In this document: one piece after another, positions 37,320 to 49,857 of the stretch
How the letters are laid out: each line of letters begins with the position of its first letter
Numbering within the stretch: position 1 is the first letter of the stretch
NCBI GenBank assembly: GCA_013399115.1
Contig: VXAA01005665.1
Location: forward strand, 892,167 to 956,166
Source: Anseranas semipalmata
Lineage: Eukaryota > Chordata > Aves > Anseriformes > Anseranatidae
Length of the DNA: 64,000 bases
Direction of reading: 5' to 3'
The notes under the pieces: generated by a model
Databases searched by the model: none
What the model was told of the DNA's origin: nothing
What the model saw: the letters and a program-made list of their open reading frames with translations, nothing else
Program-made: the position numbers and the translations under genes

Positions 37320-38016
37320 TTACCAGCCAGGTGGTGTTGAGGTTGGGACCCCACCAACACCTCCTGCCAGCCACCACCAAAGACCTGGGTGTTGGCAAGG
37401 AACCCCGCCATCAAACCTGGGCTGGCCTGGGGGTCAGCGTCGCTGTGGGGATTTGTCACAGTATGGGGGTCAGCAGTGGGGCAGTGGGTGGCCCTGGGCC
37501 TGTGGCTGGGAGTAGGCTCTTGGGGGAGGCTTGGAGCAGGCCCCACGGTGCTCAGGTTGAGGTGGCTGCCAGGGCCCTTGGTCGGTGGGGGCCCATCCTG
37601 CAGTGGCAAGTGAGGCAAGAGCCCTGATTGTCCGCCATGACTGTCAGGAGTGGGCAGGACCAAGGCTGGGTTGGGAGGGCGGCCATTAGGGGCCATTAGG
37701 TCGGGCTGTGGTCCATCTCAGAAGGACCCACGGCCAGGCAGAGGCTGGGCTGCAGCGCAGCCACAGGTGCCCAGGGTGGGAGCCGCAGCCTAAAAGCAGC
37801 ACCCGAGGGAAGGAGGGGCAGCCCTGGCTGAGGTTTCTTTTTTCTTTTCTTCACAGTGGCTTTCTCCAAGGTCACCAGCTGTTCTCTGGGCTGGCCCTGA
37901 GCCCAGATAGATAAAGCCCCAGGAGGCAGGATGCGGTCGGGGTCCTGCCAGGCTGCTCTGTTCCCATTGAAAAGCTTCAAAGTGTCAGAAAGAGGGAGAG
38001 AAGAGAATATGAGCAC
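37320..38016 (-). other. GC-rich island with two abutting minus-strand frames
   Basis: Composition switches sharply to GC-rich for about 600 bp. On the minus strand a 106-codon frame (38016 down to 37696) ends in TAA, which overlaps the ATG of a second frame of 126 codons (37696 down to 37316) as TAATG, an arrangement seen where ribosomes reinitiate. Both are proline-rich; the first holds a basic cluster, KKRKKKPQ. No conserved domain is recognised, and the plus strand is also open for 137 codons, so composition alone may explain the frames. An inserted repeat or retrocopy of unknown family fits best. Confidence 0.25.
37681..37700 (+). repeat. 10-bp tandem duplication
   Basis: GGCCATTAGG occurs twice in direct succession inside the GC-rich island. 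Confidence 0.85.
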
Positions 38017-41000
38017 ATCTAAACTCCCCTAGGAGGAGACCTGAGCTTTCCTGCTGCAAAAATGTAAAATTTTATTGTAAAATATGTTTTATTTATCTCT
38101 GTAAGCCCTAATGGTTTATAAACCACTGATGAATTCAGCTTCATTATTAGTGTTATATATGGCACAATAACTGAGGTCAAACAATTTAAAAGCATCGGTT
38201 GAGTCTTCATTTTGGCAGACCTGTGGCATGGTTTTGTAGACGTTTATGTGCTCATAACAGCATTCCTGCTGTTGCTGTTGTGAATGTTCAATGTCCTCAG
38301 ATTGTGTCCAAGGTATCTCAAATTAAGTGCCCCAAAATAAGGAATGTGCGATTAGTAGCCATGAGGAGGAATTTGATTTTACAGTTTTTGATTACAGCGT
38401 AAGGGTGGAATAGACTCTGCCAGTTTCAGCCTAAAGAATATTTTTCTATAGTTATGGCTTCTTTCCTCCTGACTAGACAGCTATGAACTTCTGTATAAAA
38501 TGTGACGTGGATTGTATGGGAACAGCCCTTCTCAGGTGGCTGTTCTTTTGTAGGTGGACTGGCATCCCCTGGGGGGGATGGATGATACCAATGGAGACTA
38601 TCCAGCTCACGTGGGAGCTGAACAGTGTTTGTGCAAATGAGCTTAATGCTCATGTCAATGGCAACCTAATCTTCTTTAAAAAAAAAAAAAAAAAAATTGC
38701 ATAACACTAAGTAAAGTATTTGGTGTGTAATACTGTTCATCTCTATTTCAATATTTTTTTCCTTTTGGGAAACAATGGTATAAATAGACATATACTTAAC
38801 GATATATACAAATATAGAGACATATATAGGAAAAAAAAGTTTCAAAGGTGTGAATAGTGGATGTGGCATGCAGATTCACTCATCACCAAGACTTACACAC
38901 CTAATCTGCATTTTGCAGGCCGAAAACTTCACTTCTGAGACCTACAGCTCTGTTGAACACTGTCTGTAAAAGTCTGCGATGATGTAAAAAACAAGGATTT
39001 TCGGAAGGGTTAAAATGTTAATTACATTACAATAAGAAGGTAGAGTGAGAGAAATTGGAAATGCCCTAGGTATGTATGACAAGTAAGAAATAGGAAAGAC
39101 CGAAATGCATTAATATTAAACCTTCACTACATAACTCATCCTTATTGGACACAGCTGTCGATAAAATATGCCCTTACTCTTGACAAGTAACTCCTGTGTT
39201 TTGCTTGTAGATTAGCTTGCAGCCCTGCTCTGTATTCTTTATCTTCATCACTGCACCAGTCCTTTAATTAGGCAGTGAAATCTTCTGCATAGTGATTAGG
39301 AAATCACAGTTAAGAGGGTGTTACAAAGAGAGGCTCTGGAAGCTACTCAAAATAGCTTTCAGCTTTGGAAATTCCTCCATCTACTGTGGGAAGGAAATGT
39401 GTATAGGGCACGAAAGAAGGGCATGAAAACTAGCCTTTCTTCAGTTGATGTAGAAAATTGTTAGTCTTTAGTGTAAGAATACTGTGCTTAATAAAAACTA
39501 GTCTGCAAATAAGTAGCTAGCAGTTGTTCTCTGTTGTCACCTGGCAAGCTGAATTTATACTGAGATTGCCTACAGAAATTAGAGACATGCTCCACAGCCT
39601 CATGTTGATGAAGATTTTTGATTTCAAGAGAAATTATTTGACATTCACTCCAAATGTATTCATAACTTCAGCTACTTATGCTTAAGTAAAAATCTAGATT
39701 TGTTCTTAGTAGCACTGCTTTAGTAATGCACTTTATCACACTTTTTTTTTTGGTTTGCGTTAGGAAACATATGTACTTCAGTTCCTGCCATTTGGCTGGT
39801 ATGAACTTTTTAATTTCCCAACTTTGATCATTCACTGTTGCATATGGAAGTGTAAGCATATACAGAGGAACATAGCAGAATATATTGTTAGTGCTAAAAA
39901 GAAAGAAGGATGAAGGAGGGAATTACCTTTTTCCTTCAGCTTTATGCTCATGATTTCTGGAGAGAAGCATTCAGTGTCTGTACTTGAATACTGTTAATTC
40001 AGTCTGTTTTGCCTACCGACTGGAAGAAAGGCAAAATCAGGACTGTTTTGTTACATGCTGCATTACTACATGTGGTACCTACGTATAGACCAAATTACGA
40101 ACAGAGAGAAGGATGTCTAGTGCTAGAAGAGCTAGCTCAGGATAGCTTAGTGTTAAGTGCAGGGCTCATTGGCTTCATGCTCCCTACTGGCTGGAGCGTG
40201 CTTGGTAGTCATGTGAGGAGAAAAGGCTTTCTAACCTTACTGTGTGGAGACAGAAGATGATGGAAATCATCTGTTGAAGGGGGAGATTGATGTTCTCGAT
40301 ATAAGTATATGTGGAGAAAAGCAGCAAGCCACCATTTTTCAGTGAATGCCATATCTTGTTTTGCTTTGTGTTTGTATATCTTGTCTGATGTTCCTTGCTG
40401 TAGGAACTGTCAGATATGTCTGCTTTTCAAAGCAAGCTTTTTTTTTTTTTTAATAAAAAAACTTAGTCTTGGAGTAAAATTTTGAGTAGAGTTGAAAATG
40501 CAAATGTAACAAAACATACGGAACAAAGACAGTCCGTTGTGCCTGTTTGGTTTTCATGACAGTAATGTTTTTCCCCAATAATTCTAGCTTTTTCTTTAAT
40601 GAACAAGATGTCCAGAAATTACTTGAGTGAAATGTTAAAAATTTTGAACACTTAACTGCAGGTTTAATTCAGTGAGTCTGAGCAGTATGCCCAAGAATTC
40701 ATAGCATACACAGGATCAATACTCATGATTAGAGGATATCTTCTTCCATCAGTGTGGCTGCATAAGTAATATGGGGTCTATACCTTTGGGTTTGTTTTTT
40801 TTTCTTACTTACAAGATTTATTTTGCCCATAGGAATTGCCTGCTGTTACTATTTGGATAAAACAAATTGGAGATTTCTCCTTGGTGCTTCGATAGCAGCA
40901 GAGGTAGAAGGGTCTTTATGTTTGGATGAATGAATACAATGTTTTCTTCTGAATCCAAACTTCACCTTGTTGTGAGTTGGGTTGGGGAGACCTTGGGTGT

Positions 41001-41904
41001 TTTTTTCTTTTTTTTTGTTTTTGTCTTTTTTTTTCCTTTCTGCTCTCTCCTGATAACAATGCTGGGAACTGCAGGGGGATATAGTTTAAAAGTAATAGGA
41101 TCTTAGGTAATTTATATTGTAGCTTCTTTCTTACTGAGTATTATTTATTGCAGAGAACATGCACATATTATCTGCTTTACTTCTTGTTCATTACTGAAAA
41201 AAAAAAACTTAGTGTTTTAAAATTCATAAATGTACTAGGATTTGTAAATATTGTGTGTGCAGAAATGATTCTTTACTCATATCTATTCTTTCAGTGTTTT
41301 CAAGAATGTAGTATTCGGACAGATTTAGGATGTGAAAAATCCTACTCTTTTAGAAATACCTTTTCCCTTTTGAGTAGCCACAGTCCTCACTTTTTACTCT
41401 ACTATTCCTGCTGGACAATGTGCTTGCTCTTTGAGACTAAAAAAAATACAAGGGAAGTCATTGGAAAGGTTGATGAGAAGGATCTCAGGCTGGCATGATA
41501 TTATTTTGATGACTGGTCTCACTTTTTACTTACTCTTATTCTGCATTGGCATATTTTAAATCAGAAAATAGTAGATTTCTAGCCTAAAATGCATGCCTAA
41601 GCTTAGAAGATTCTGGGATTAAATATATTTGGACTTTGCCACATAAAGATGCTCGACAGTTGAACAGGGGAGTTGGACAATAGAGTCAAATTCAAGGAAG
41701 CAAGCAACATGCTGAGCAGGAAAATGCCCCTCACAGTCAATGGAGAACGTTGAAATTCCTGTGTGTGGAAGAGAACATGAGAAAAGAGGTGAGGGGAGGA
41801 GGAAAAAAGGAAGATAACAAAGGTTCTGATGATTTGCTTCCTTCCTGCCTTAATTGTCAACTTGAAGACTTGCAGTTCATTGTCGAAGGCCGCTGTTTGG
41901 CTCA
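38017..41904. other. AT-rich noncoding DNA
   Basis: No gene is supported. It includes an A19 run (38678-38696), a T14 run (40438-40451) followed by an A-rich stretch, and a T-rich tract at about 40999-41045. Short open frames, including one of 116 codons at 41148-41498 (+), show no recognisable features. Confidence 0.5.
38678..38696 (+). repeat. poly(A) run, 19 nt
   Basis: Nineteen A. The preceding sequence was checked for a processed-transcript body and none was recognised, although a retrocopy tail cannot be excluded. Confidence 0.85.
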
Positions 41905-42560
41905 GCTACCTTGGTAATGCGCTCGAGTAGAAGGACTGGACCTTCCTTGCGAGGCAGGAGGAGTGTTGGTAACCTTTTCTGAGTGGGGCTCGGGCACGGT
42001 TTGGGAGCATCCACACGGAGCTCCCAGGCTCGGATCTTTCGGAGCAGCTAGCTTGGGTTTTGTGCTATTGCTGCTGGAGTCAGCGGCTGAGCAGTCAGTG
42101 GCATGAACCCAGAACGGGAATAGCAGTGCGGAGGGTAAGAGAGCGCTGCTCTGGGAGGGGGGACAAGGAGATGAGAGGAAAGCCAGCAAAGAGGTGAAAA
42201 AGTCATCATACCGAGATGCTGCTACAAAGTCACTGGTAGTCTCCTGCGTGTACTGCCCAGCGGCAGGCTGCAGGTCTGGTCCTCCTCGGCCGCCTTCCCT
42301 TCAAATCCTACCTCCCCTTCAGAGGGTGGTTTGACGTTTCTGCATTAAGTATTTCGGAACATGAGTATTTGCAAGCGAGCTGCGGATTAAACGAGTAGCC
42401 TGACCTCAGGCTGCAAGCTGGGCAGCCGAGCTAGGCTGGTGTTGGGCCTCTCTCCTCTGTGCTGCTGAGTGCGGGTGGCTGCAGCGCGGATCACCACTTT
42501 GAGGGGGTGAGGGAGAGAGCAGAGAGGACAAGGCAGAGCCTGCTTTTGTGACCTGCTCTG
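41905..42560. promoter_or_regulatory. moderately GC-rich, CpG-containing region
   Basis: This interval departs from the AT-rich background and contains scattered CpGs (GCTCGGGCACGG, CCTCGGCCGCC, GCAGCGCGGATC). On the plus strand GAGG|GTAAGAG at about 42130 is a plausible splice donor. It could be an alternative promoter with a noncoding first exon or an enhancer. No TATA box or transcription start is identifiable, and open frames here are short and anonymous. Confidence 0.2.
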
Positions 42561-43001
42561 AATTAGGTTCCTCTGGGAGTGACGGGAATCCTGATTTCCA
42601 GTGCTGATTCAGTGGATGTTTATGCATTTTGCATTAAGGTGTTTTTGAATAACAGCATTCACAAGCAGGATCCAGACCCTAGGACCCTTTTCCCTTCTCA
42701 CTCAGCAACAGAGACACTTATCTGCATAACTAAGCGGATTTTTGTTGTATAACTTACAAGTCCTTAAGCTCTAGCTAAAATGAAACAGGGGTTCACCTAT
42801 AAGAGGCCTGTATAGGATCTGACATCTTGATCTTTATTTTAATTTGGTCATCAGTGTGTTACTGTCATTTTAAAGTAACTAACTCTCACAACTTTTTAAT
42901 TCTTATATACTACCTGATAGGTAAAACATCTGGGAAAAAAAGTAGTAACTTCAGTTTTTCCAATCCCATTCCCTGCCCCTACCTCTCTTTCTTTCTTTTT
43001 T
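42561..43001. other. noncoding DNA grading into pyrimidine repeat
   Basis: No gene is supported. The last 20 bp are irregular CTTT units leading into the microsatellite that follows. Confidence 0.5.
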
Positions 43002-43098
43002 CTTTTTCTTTTTCTTTTTCTTTTTCTTTTTCTTTTTCTTTTTCTTTTTCTTTTTCTTTTTCTTTTTCTTTTTCTTTTTCTTTTTCTTTTTCTTTTTC
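43002..43098 (+). repeat. (CTTTTT)16 microsatellite
   Basis: Sixteen uninterrupted six-base units with perfect periodicity, flanked on the left by irregular CTTT repeats. The strand is wholly pyrimidine, so the tract is a mirror-type sequence able to form an intramolecular triplex. Length and purity make it very likely polymorphic. Confidence 0.97.
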
Positions 43099-43410
43099 CT
43101 GGACTAAATGTAAGCGTCTCTGATGCCAGTCAAGAAAATTGGGAAGGTTACCATTCTTTTATTTCCTGGTACTTTATATAATCCTGATTATTCATCCTCA
43201 CAATAATAGTGTTACAGTAGGCAATTTGCATTTTATAGGAAGTGCTCATTGCATCATCAAGAGTTGTGAACTAAGCCTTTGTATTTAGCCTTCTGAATAA
43301 TAGCTATTATGAGGTAACAAACTGCATCCTCTAGTAAATTTTGATTTCTGGTGTTAATGGCTTTTTCTTAATGTAGTGTGTATTTTGCAGAGCTTCCATA
43401 GATCCTTAAC

Positions 43411-43454
43411 TAAATAAAAAAAATAAAAAATAACAATAAATAAAAAAATAAAAA
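43411..43454 (+). repeat. (AAATA)-like A-rich tract
   Basis: About 44 bp of A runs interrupted by single T or C, about 310 bp beyond the CTTTTT repeat. Confidence 0.85.
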
Positions 43455-46400
43455 TCTGAGTGGTCAGGCCAGAGCTCCTAGTAGTAACTTTTGACTTCTT
43501 CTCTGAAGTTACTTAATAACTCATGACAAGTCTACCCTTCATTTTTCAACCTCGTAACCAGGAATGATAAACACCTGAAAAATCTGTGTATATGCATAGA
43601 GGCATAGGCATAAGTAATGTTCTATACATTCTTTTACAACTTGAAAACTTGAAAAAATAAAAATGGAAATGTAATGGCTTGGCTGTGAATTGATTCCTCA
43701 TGCTTACATTCTGAGATGGTAAGTTTCTTTTTGAAAAGAGGACAATCAGTGCCATACTTTCTCAAAGCTTGATTGCATGTATGTGATCTGCTGTAGGCAG
43801 TTTTAGGCAAATGGGGCAGGCTAAATCTGCATACACTTCATGACAATGCTCAGAAGTATTTCCATTGGAATTATGCATTACTTGGATAACCTGGGAATAT
43901 GTTTTTCTGTGCCTGCTTTACTTTAGAGGAACATTAGAAGACAAATGAGAGAATAATTCATGGCATTGTGTGTTTCTTTGTTGCATTAATTTCACTTGTA
44001 TCCTAGATCGAAAAGAAAAAGCTGGTGTACTTTTGTACCACTTGGACATACATTAGCATAAAGGAAACAGTGAAAAGTTCAGTATTCCTGGAGACTCTTC
44101 CCCGTGTCGCCTGTCATTGAATTAATGCAAGAGCAGATTTTCTTGGACACGACATTCACACTCACAGAATGGTAAAAATATGCTAGGGCTGTGTTTTTTC
44201 CACTTTTCCCTTCAACATTGTTCCACATGAAACATCTCCCACTGCTATTTACTGCAGTAGATCTGTGCTGGGGGTGAGGGTAGGACAGGTTGACTTCATC
44301 TTCCTTGCACTGCTTCTAAGACCTGCAGTGCACCTCGATGACACCGGTCCAGAGTTGATTGCAGTCCTCAACCAGATTAATAAATCCATTTTTTGTGACT
44401 CATTCAACTTGGTAAAATTCAGTGCTTCATTTATATTAAAATCACATTGTGTACAATAAATCTTTCATGGGAAAGATTCAACTATGTTGTTTTCAGCAGC
44501 AGCAGTATTTTGTTTTAAAATTTAAGCATCCTTTTAAATACACTATATAAAACCCTAAAATAATTAATATATCTTAAATAATTAAACCTTGGCAAAGTTG
44601 AAATTGTCCCAGTGACAGACAAATAACTTCATTTATGCTATTAGAATGTATTTAATTATAGCATTGTCAGCTGTACTGCCAAGTTATAAAAGGATGTGTG
44701 AAAACAGTCATTTGTCTGAAGTATCTATGGATTAATGCTCTTGGGCTGTGTGGCCTCTAGCAAGTAGCACTGGAAAATGGATTTGTAACTTGATGAGTTA
44801 AGACTTTTTGCCTAAAGGCATGACCATTAGGTGTGCATTTCTACTTTCTCTGGGGGAATGAACACTACACCTGTCACATAATCATCTGTTCCTTTCTTTT
44901 CTAATGGCTGTAGTACACAGCTTTGAATTTACTTTTTAAAGTTTGTTTCCAAATGTTATTACTTGTTCAGCTTGTTTTTACTTGGTTTCAATCTCTTAGT
45001 TATTTCAGTAGTATTGTTATAAATCTTTCATCCCTACATGTCCTGGCAAAGTAAAGCTACCAGAAAAAAATGTCATTTTTCTTCAGAAATAGAAGAAAGA
45101 ACTAATTAAAAATAAACCACATCTTTTATTTTTTAAATGCGATGTGCCAGTCACTGCTGTTTTTCATGGCTATTTAACGTTTCTAGACAAAAGATCCACA
45201 CGGAGTAGTCACTCATTGGGCCAGAGCACGTGGAGTTTCTAACACTGCAGGATTCATTGAATGGTTTAGGAACTTCTGGAGAACGCTGAGGCACTTTCAG
45301 TAGCACCGTTAACAGAATTTTATGTAAAAAGCAAATTCTGCTCCACACTTCAGATTTTAACCCTGGTTATTCCTGCACTTTGAATGTAAGCATATTTTGA
45401 AAGCCTGAGGTTGGACACCAGAGATTTTTCTGGATCAACTAAAAAGGATGGGTGAGAAAGGTAAATTATGCTGCAGGTACAATTTTCAATAGATCACGAG
45501 AAAGCTGTGAAAATGAGGGTAAATAAAAAGGCGGGGAAGGAGAGTGGATGATGCCACAGTTGTGCTTAGTCCTATATCTTACAGCATGGTAAAGTGAGCT
45601 GACAGAATAAGCCACTAAAATAGCTTTCTCATGGATTTAACTCATCCTAAATCTTGAGCTAAAGATGTTACATAAATGAGGACACCAGACAGGTGTTCTG
45701 CATATTCTTAGTGAAGTGGTTTTGACAATTAAGACTGAAACTTAATACAGCTGGAATCAAATATTCATGTAAATTTAATGCCTTGGTCATTAGTGTTACA
45801 GAAATTATTTAACCTTTGCTACTTCAGGTACATCTGGCAGTTCCATTCCCAGCTAACAACTGCACTGTTGACTTCCATGGCAAAATACTTGTGTGCCAGA
45901 GAGAGGATTTATCTGGCACAGAAGTAAGTAGCAGGAGGTCACATGTGTAGCTTTTTAGGTAGGTGAAAACTTCTTTGCCCACGGACATATAAAAATATAG
46001 GCCTAAGTTCTTTCATTCCACCTTCCTCCCATCCCCGTCCAAAAAAAGTACCGTTTTCCTATTAAACATTGTATAACGAATTAGGATATTTTCCTGACAA
46101 CTACAATGAACAGTGAAAAATGGGTTAAAAAAAATCTTTTGAGAACAGTTTCATTCCTTTGAGCATGCTTACAGGGCTGTACAGAAATACCCAAGCAAAA
46201 TTTGGTACTGGAAAAGGCATAGTTCTGATAGTCAGAGTTGAATATCATCCTAATTGTCCAGCTGGGAAGCCTGTCTCTTTATTCCGAATGTGTTTAATGA
46301 GACTATACTGTCTGGATGGTACCTCATAACAGTGCATTTTCCGAGACAAGATGCTCTATCTTTTTTTAAATTCTAGGGCTGTTGCATAGGCAGGTATTCC

Positions 46401-47573
46401 CCTGCGGAGGAATGCACTAGCTTTTACACAGCAAAAATACACAGGAGTTAAAATGTGTTTAGAAACACTAGGGAGAGCAGAGGGCAACACAGAATATGGT
46501 GCTGTGCATTTCCAAGTCACGGGCAACTCGGAAGTAGATTATCTCGAGAGCTTATTGAGGAAAGTTTAATGTGGTATACCTATTAGTGTCTAGTACAGGC
46601 TACTAAATCACACCAGAAACCGTTTAGGGTTTGCTGGGGAAAATAACCCAGAGTTATTAGGAGGTGGTTCTGTCTGTGGGATGCTGGAGGTTTTGTGCTG
46701 CCGGTTATTGTTTCTGAAACCTGGCAATTGTCGTTATAACCTCAACTATTGCCTCCACCAGCAGTTTCCCATCAACACAAGGTCTAGAATAGAGAGAGAA
46801 GCCCAAACTGATCACAAAACTAGAAACAAGTATTTGCTACCGCTGGCCACCCCATTTGTTACCGATATTGCTCTATAAACACATAAATCCAAATCAAAGT
46901 AGTTGTACGTTGCAGATGGAGTTGTTAAAGCAGTATTTAAAGAAACCAGCAGGCGCCTTGAGAAGAACAAATTTTTAATATTGGAGGGAAAAGAAGAGAG
47001 AATAAATTCACTCTGCTGCTATTGCATCCCAGAAATAAGTATACATCTTTAAAGGTCTCTACCATGATGGTATTGTGTGTGAGTCCCAAAGGGTCGGTGA
47101 TGCAGTGTTTAAACAGAAAATAAATATCAATAACTGTAAACTGTAAAAACCATATTCCGTGTTCACAGAGAGGTAATTCCACAATCTGGAGGGGGAAGGG
47201 AAGAGGAGAGACAAGCTGTTTGAAAGGCTGGGCCAGTGGAAATGAAAAATTGGTTGCTAAACTGGGAAGAAAAGGAAGTTGTTCATAAGGGCTATGTATC
47301 AAAAACTGGAAATGGTGGAAAATTGATAGAGGAAATGAGAAGATAATCTTTAACTAGCAGACAGCAAGGACAGTACAGAAAGAGTTTAAACATATTAGGG
47401 ACAAAAGGGATCCTAATGATTTTTATTATAAATAGTAGTCCATCGAGAAGGATGCAGAAAAGACACAAGTACTGGATAATGGATTTGTGTCTGCGGGAGG
47501 AAGAAAGGCAGACAGCAAAGGCAGTCGCCCGGTGTGATGCTGAAGTATTTTGTATTCCAAAAGGAGCAGGATG
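43455..47573. other. AT-rich noncoding DNA
   Basis: No gene is supported. Frames of up to about 120 codons (for example 46937-47302, minus) carry no recognisable motif. No mobile elements were recognised. Confidence 0.5.
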
Positions 47574-48035
47574 CTAATCGCTGCGTAAGTGAAACTGCGC
47601 TGGGTATTTGCCTGAACCTGCCTGAAGACGGGGTGGCTGATGGTCACGCAGTTGTGGAGCCGGTGCCTCTCTCCCGCCCGCGTTACCGCGCCGCTGACGC
47701 TTTGCTCGGAGGACCGGGTTTATGAGGATCTCTTGGTCTCTGTCTGGACACAAACAAACAGAAACCTTGCTCTCCCTTCTGCACAGGCGCTCCAGCCACC
47801 GCTGTGCGAGCTCATGCGGCTCTCGAATCACAGCCTGTGTCGGGAAGAGCTGCCTCTAATTGGCGATTAGCTCGCATCTATCAATCTTAGTGTTAGGAGG
47901 ATTGACAGCCGAGACAGATGTCCGAGCTCATTCAATTAAGGCTACAGTTGCATCCATTGCCAACCTTATGTCAGGTCAGTCCCGTCAAATGAAATTTGTG
48001 AAGCTACAGGCAGGAGCTTTTTCTGTACATTTTCA
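47574..48035. promoter_or_regulatory. putative conserved noncoding regulatory element
   Basis: Seen: complex, repeat-free sequence with a CpG cluster (47673-47700) and a dense run of transcription-factor-like cores. These include CTAAT-TGGCG-ATTAG (47856-47870; two inverted homeodomain cores 5 bp apart), TTGACAG (47902-47908; MEIS/TGIF type) and CAATTAAG (47933-47940). Known: vertebrate developmental enhancers often have this texture. Inference: an ultraconserved-type enhancer. A 76-codon frame at 47640-47870 (+) ends in the second core, and a CTTCTGCACAG acceptor-like site lies within it, so a coding exon is an alternative. Conservation cannot be checked here. Confidence 0.3.
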
Positions 48036-48564
48036 AAACCCATCTCTAAGAATATTTTCTACATTCTTCTGTTATTTTTTCTGAGTGTAGCCGGAATCAA
48101 ATTTTAACTTTGTCTTCGTTTTGTTATGTGCTAGTCTAGGGCATAAACTCATTATACTTTTATAGCGTGAACTCTTTTAAACGTGTCAGACTAATGCTTC
48201 ATGATTCAGTAGTCAATATCCATAGATGGCATTTCCAGAGGTATTATTATCTATGTGCAGGTAAACAATTCCTTTTATTTATTTTTAAATTCAAATCCTT
48301 TCTGTGAATCCCACAAAAGAGATTAGTTTTTCATTCAAATAAATGAGTCCCCGGCCAGATAAAATCTACTTGCAGTGTGACTATTAAGGTGGTGAATAAA
48401 TGCCTTTTGTACATCAGAAGGATTTCATTAACAAGTCAGAAAGGGCATTTTGACTTGTTTCCAACTTGGTACGAGCCTTTTTCATTCTCGCTGATCAACA
48501 CAAAGGCAAGCAAGAGATTTTGCTTTATAATGTTTCAGAAAGCCACCACAAAAAGGTGTGCATT
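48036..48564. other. noncoding DNA, possibly a second conserved element
   Basis: From about 48290 to 48540 the sequence is complex and free of simple repeats, with several TAAT/ATTA and CACAAAAG-like cores; it may extend the regulatory block to its left. No gene is supported. Confidence 0.25.
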
Positions 48565-48582
48565 TGTGTGTGTGTGTGTGTG
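48565..48582 (+). repeat. (TG)9 microsatellite
   Basis: Nine TG units followed by a run of G. Confidence 0.88.
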
Positions 48583-48787
48583 GGGGGTCGGTTGCACTGG
48601 GGGGAGGGATGAAGCTTGTTTGGTTTTGTCTCCTGAAAAATACTGAATTATTTCAAAAACACTGGAATTCTTGTGCAAAGATTTCATTACAAGAGCCCTC
48701 ATGAGCAACCTATTGATGTCATTAGTGTTCTTTGTGAGCTGGAAGGAAGCTGTACCTCAAAAGAAGCTGGAAAGGATTAAAAATGCC

Positions 48788-48804
48788 AAAAAAAAAAAAA
48801 AAAA
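48788..48804 (+). repeat. poly(A) run, 17 nt
   Basis: Seventeen A with no recognisable mobile-element body attached. Confidence 0.85.
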
Positions 48805-49857
48805 GATTAGAACATCAATGCTTCTTCTGTCTTTGTAGCATGCTGAAGTGCTACCACTGATGAAAGTAAAAGGTGCAGCATAACATTTCATAACTCTAAA
48901 AGAAGTGATCTAACTGGTGAGTGAACTAAAACAGATGCTTGGACAAAAGTCAGTCTGAATAGACTCGGATCACCATTTTTATTTTTTATTTTTTCCTGTG
49001 TTCACTGTAGTGCCATCACATTGGATTTTCAGAAGCAACTAAAACATATGTGGATTCAGTCTTGCTGCCTCTCTTCTCTGTTTGTTGTCCCTTTTTTGAT
49101 TGAAAGGGATAGCATGTAAGAAAGTAGAGAGACTGTATAGCTAAATTATTTGAATGGTTTGAGTCCCTAAGGGAGGAGAAAGAAATAAAGAGAAAATGAG
49201 ATAGATTTAATTATTATTTTTCTTTCTTTTATTTTTTTTTTTACTGGTACAAGATAGTTCAGTTGTATTTTGTGCAGTGTCTCATCTGTAAACTAGTTAC
49301 TGGGATGCCTGCGTGGGATAGTTGAAATATAGAGCTCAGTGTAAAATCCTCCACACAATCTGTTTGCAGGTATTTCATTTGGCTGTGTCATATTTCCTTG
49401 AAAATCCCGTTTCATTTCTGTGTTGATGTTCTAGTTTGGCATTATGGGTATGCCTGCTTTTTCTTTCATATGATACAACTACTCTATTTATGGAGGCTCA
49501 TTTTTCTTCAGACTGAACTGGTGCTCTAATTGGTTCCATAGCTCATATCTAGCAACATCTTTCAAAATTGCAAGAGATGTTACAGTTATATCCCAAAATA
49601 TTGCATGCTGGACTTTAATCAAACTGAATTTTAAATGTATTTTTAAAATATGATAGAGTATAATGTCTTAACCTACTTAACTTTTTAAGTTGCATGGGTA
49701 ATAATATCTGGAGGAGTTCCAAAAATAATAATAATTAAAAAAAAAATCCTCCCTTGTTGCTCTGAAGGAGTTTTTTCTTATGAGAAGCACATCTTTTGTT
49801 CTTCACTTTCCAAATAACCTTCAAAATTTATAGGCTGGACAAGTGGGGCATACTTAC
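48805..49857. other. AT-rich noncoding DNA
   Basis: Nothing recognisable beyond T and A runs near 49220-49240 and 49720-49750. Confidence 0.55.

Noticed and set aside
38918..38975. Short frame after an ATTTTGCAG acceptor-like site
   Set aside because: Stops after 16 codons, poor pyrimidine tract, and no donor or poly(A) signal close by.
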